Shown here: positions 32,098-33,031 of the stretch, in pieces
Numbering within the stretch: the first letter of the stretch is position 1
Layout of the letters: every line of letters starts with the position of its first letter
NCBI GenBank assembly: GCA_004020365.1
Contig: SAQR01000041.1
Span: 1 to 33,031 of the forward strand
Length of the DNA stretch: 33,031 nt
From: Mesorhizobium sp.
Lineage (GTDB): Bacteria; Pseudomonadota; Alphaproteobacteria; Rhizobiales; Rhizobiaceae
Direction of reading: 5' to 3'
Program-made: the position numbers and the translations under genes
Notes under the pieces: model-generated
Told to the model about the DNA's origin: nothing
The model's database searches: none
The model's input: the letters and a program-made list of their open reading frames with translations, nothing else

Positions 32098-33031
32098 ATG
32101 ACCGCCCCGCTTCTGTCGCTGCGCGGCATCTCCAAGAGCTACGGCCAGATCCATGCCAATCGGGACATCGATCTGGACGTGGCTACGCGCTCGATCCACG
32201 CGATCCTCGGAGAGAACGGGGCGGGCAAATCGACGCTGATGAAGCTGATCTACGGCGTCGAGCAGCCGGACGCCGGAACGGCGAGCTGGAAAGGAGAGTC
32301 CCTCGCGCTCGCGTCCCCGGCGGATGCGAGACGCAAGGGGATCGGCATGGTCTTCCAGCATTTCTCGTTGTTCGAGACGCTGACGGTGGTGGAGAACATC
32401 CGGCTGGTCGTGCCCGGGAAAAAATCGGATCTTGCGCAAGGCATCCGTAAGCTCGGCCGCGACTTCGGCCTGGAGGTCGATCCACTTGCCCACGTGCACG
32501 CGCTCTCGGTCGGAGAGCGGCAGCGGGTGGAAATCATCCGCTGCCTGATGACCCGACCGCAGCTCCTGATCCTCGACGAACCGACCTCCGTCCTGCCGCC
32601 GCAATCGGTGGACAAGCTTTTCGAGACGTTGCGGCGGCTGCGCGACGGCGGCGTGTCCATTCTGTTCATCTCACACAAGCTGGAGGAGATCCGCGCGGTC
32701 TGCGACCGCGCGACCATCCTGCGCGGCGGGCGCATCATGGGCCATGTGGATCCCCGCGACCACGATGCGCACGACCTCGCTCGCATGATGATCGGCCGCG
32801 ACATGCCGCAGCCCATGCCGGCGCTTGCGCATTCCGGAGGGGAAAAGCGCCTTGAAATCGTCGGCCTCGACCATCGGCCGGACGATCCCTTCGCCGCGAC
32901 GCTTTCCGACGTCAGCCTGACGGTCCGGGCGGGCGAGATCCTCGGTATCGCGGGCATATCGGGCAACGGGCAGAGCGAACTCGCGGCGCTGATCTCGGGC
33001 GAGACGGTGCTGCGGCGCGACAAGTCAGAGC
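32098..33031 (+). CDS. ABC transporter ATPase, nucleoside/sugar type (double cassette), 3' end missing
   Basis: An ATG three bases after the BMP gene opens a frame with no stop to the window end (311 codons seen). Cassette 1 is complete: Walker A GENGAGKST, Q-loop GMVFQHFSLFE, signature ALSVGERQRVEI, Walker B LLILDEPTSVL and H-loop ISHKLEE. A second cassette begins near the end (VRAGEILGIAGISGNGQSEL), with the altered Walker A GISGNGQSE usual for the second domain of RbsA/YufO-type importers. Full-length members have about 500 residues, so about 190 are cut off. Two permease genes would be expected downstream. With the BMP protein it forms the importer for the operon's substrate. Confidence 0.92.
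   Translation, partial: MTAPLLSLRGISKSYGQIHANRDIDLDVATRSIHAILGENGAGKSTLMKLIYGVEQPDAGTASWKGESLALASPADARRKGIGMVFQHFSLFETLTVVENIRLVVPGKKSDLAQGIRKLGRDFGLEVDPLAHVHALSVGERQRVEIIRCLMTRPQLLILDEPTSVLPPQSVDKLFETLRRLRDGGVSILFISHKLEEIRAVCDRATILRGGRIMGHVDPRDHDAHDLARMMIGRDMPQPMPALAHSGGEKRLEIVGLDHRPDDPFAATLSDVSLTVRAGEILGIAGISGNGQSELAALISGETVLRRDKSE

Overview
The window looks like a chromosome segment of a rhizobial alphaproteobacterium, most likely Mesorhizobium or a close relative. The signs are high GC with GC-rich third codon positions, rhizobial families (an ExoX/SyrA-type exopolysaccharide repressor, BA14K, DUF1127 and DUF2934 proteins, cyclase-TolB-TPR proteins), and palindromic intergenic repeats of the kind scattered through rhizobial genomes. 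This assignment rests on recognition, not on a database search. I saw no rRNA, tRNA, CRISPR array, integrase or transposase.

Region 1 (1-12.9 kb) is mostly housekeeping: a TPR protein cut by the window edge, an alpha/beta hydrolase, exodeoxyribonuclease III, a GFA-family zinc protein divergent from a large amidase, a small exported protein, an ExoX-like membrane peptide, an ABC-F ATPase, an MscS-type channel, a KamA/EpmB-type radical SAM enzyme, a double-BA14K envelope protein, a DUF2934 protein and a 49-residue basic protein. Two families of palindromic repeats fill the gaps. A decayed copy of the 3' end of the ABC-F gene lies just upstream of the channel gene.

Region 2 (about 12.9-27.3 kb) is looser, has more AT-rich spacers and is dominated by cyclic-nucleotide signalling. 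A class III cyclase-TolB-TPR protein is followed by a SnoaL-like protein, an MFS transporter and a DUF1127 peptide. Next comes a compact operon: a periplasmic c-type heme sensor (DUF3365/Tll0287-like), a 910-residue hybrid histidine kinase with two receiver domains, a single-domain response regulator, and a HisKA-HisKA-REC-adenylate cyclase fusion that has no kinase ATPase domain. It reads as a complete redox- or gas-sensing phosphorelay ending in cAMP synthesis. A second cyclase-TolB-TPR gene follows. A 99-bp repeat, 4 mismatches apart, sits immediately downstream of the first and second cyclase genes. A small acylphosphatase-fold protein lacking both catalytic residues closes the region.

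Region 3 (27.4 kb to the end) is a tight catabolic operon: a Rieske [2Fe-2S] protein, a separate non-heme-iron oxygenase subunit with no Rieske motif, a GST-like protein, an ATZ/TRZ-type amidohydrolase, a BMP-family binding protein and an ABC transporter ATPase running off the window. The split Rieske oxygenase plus GST resembles the NdmC/D/E purine N-demethylase arrangement. With the deaminase-like enzyme and nucleoside-type importer it suggests uptake and breakdown of a modified purine or related N-heterocycle. The two most interesting systems are the heme-sensor phosphorelay cyclase operon and this split oxygenase cluster.
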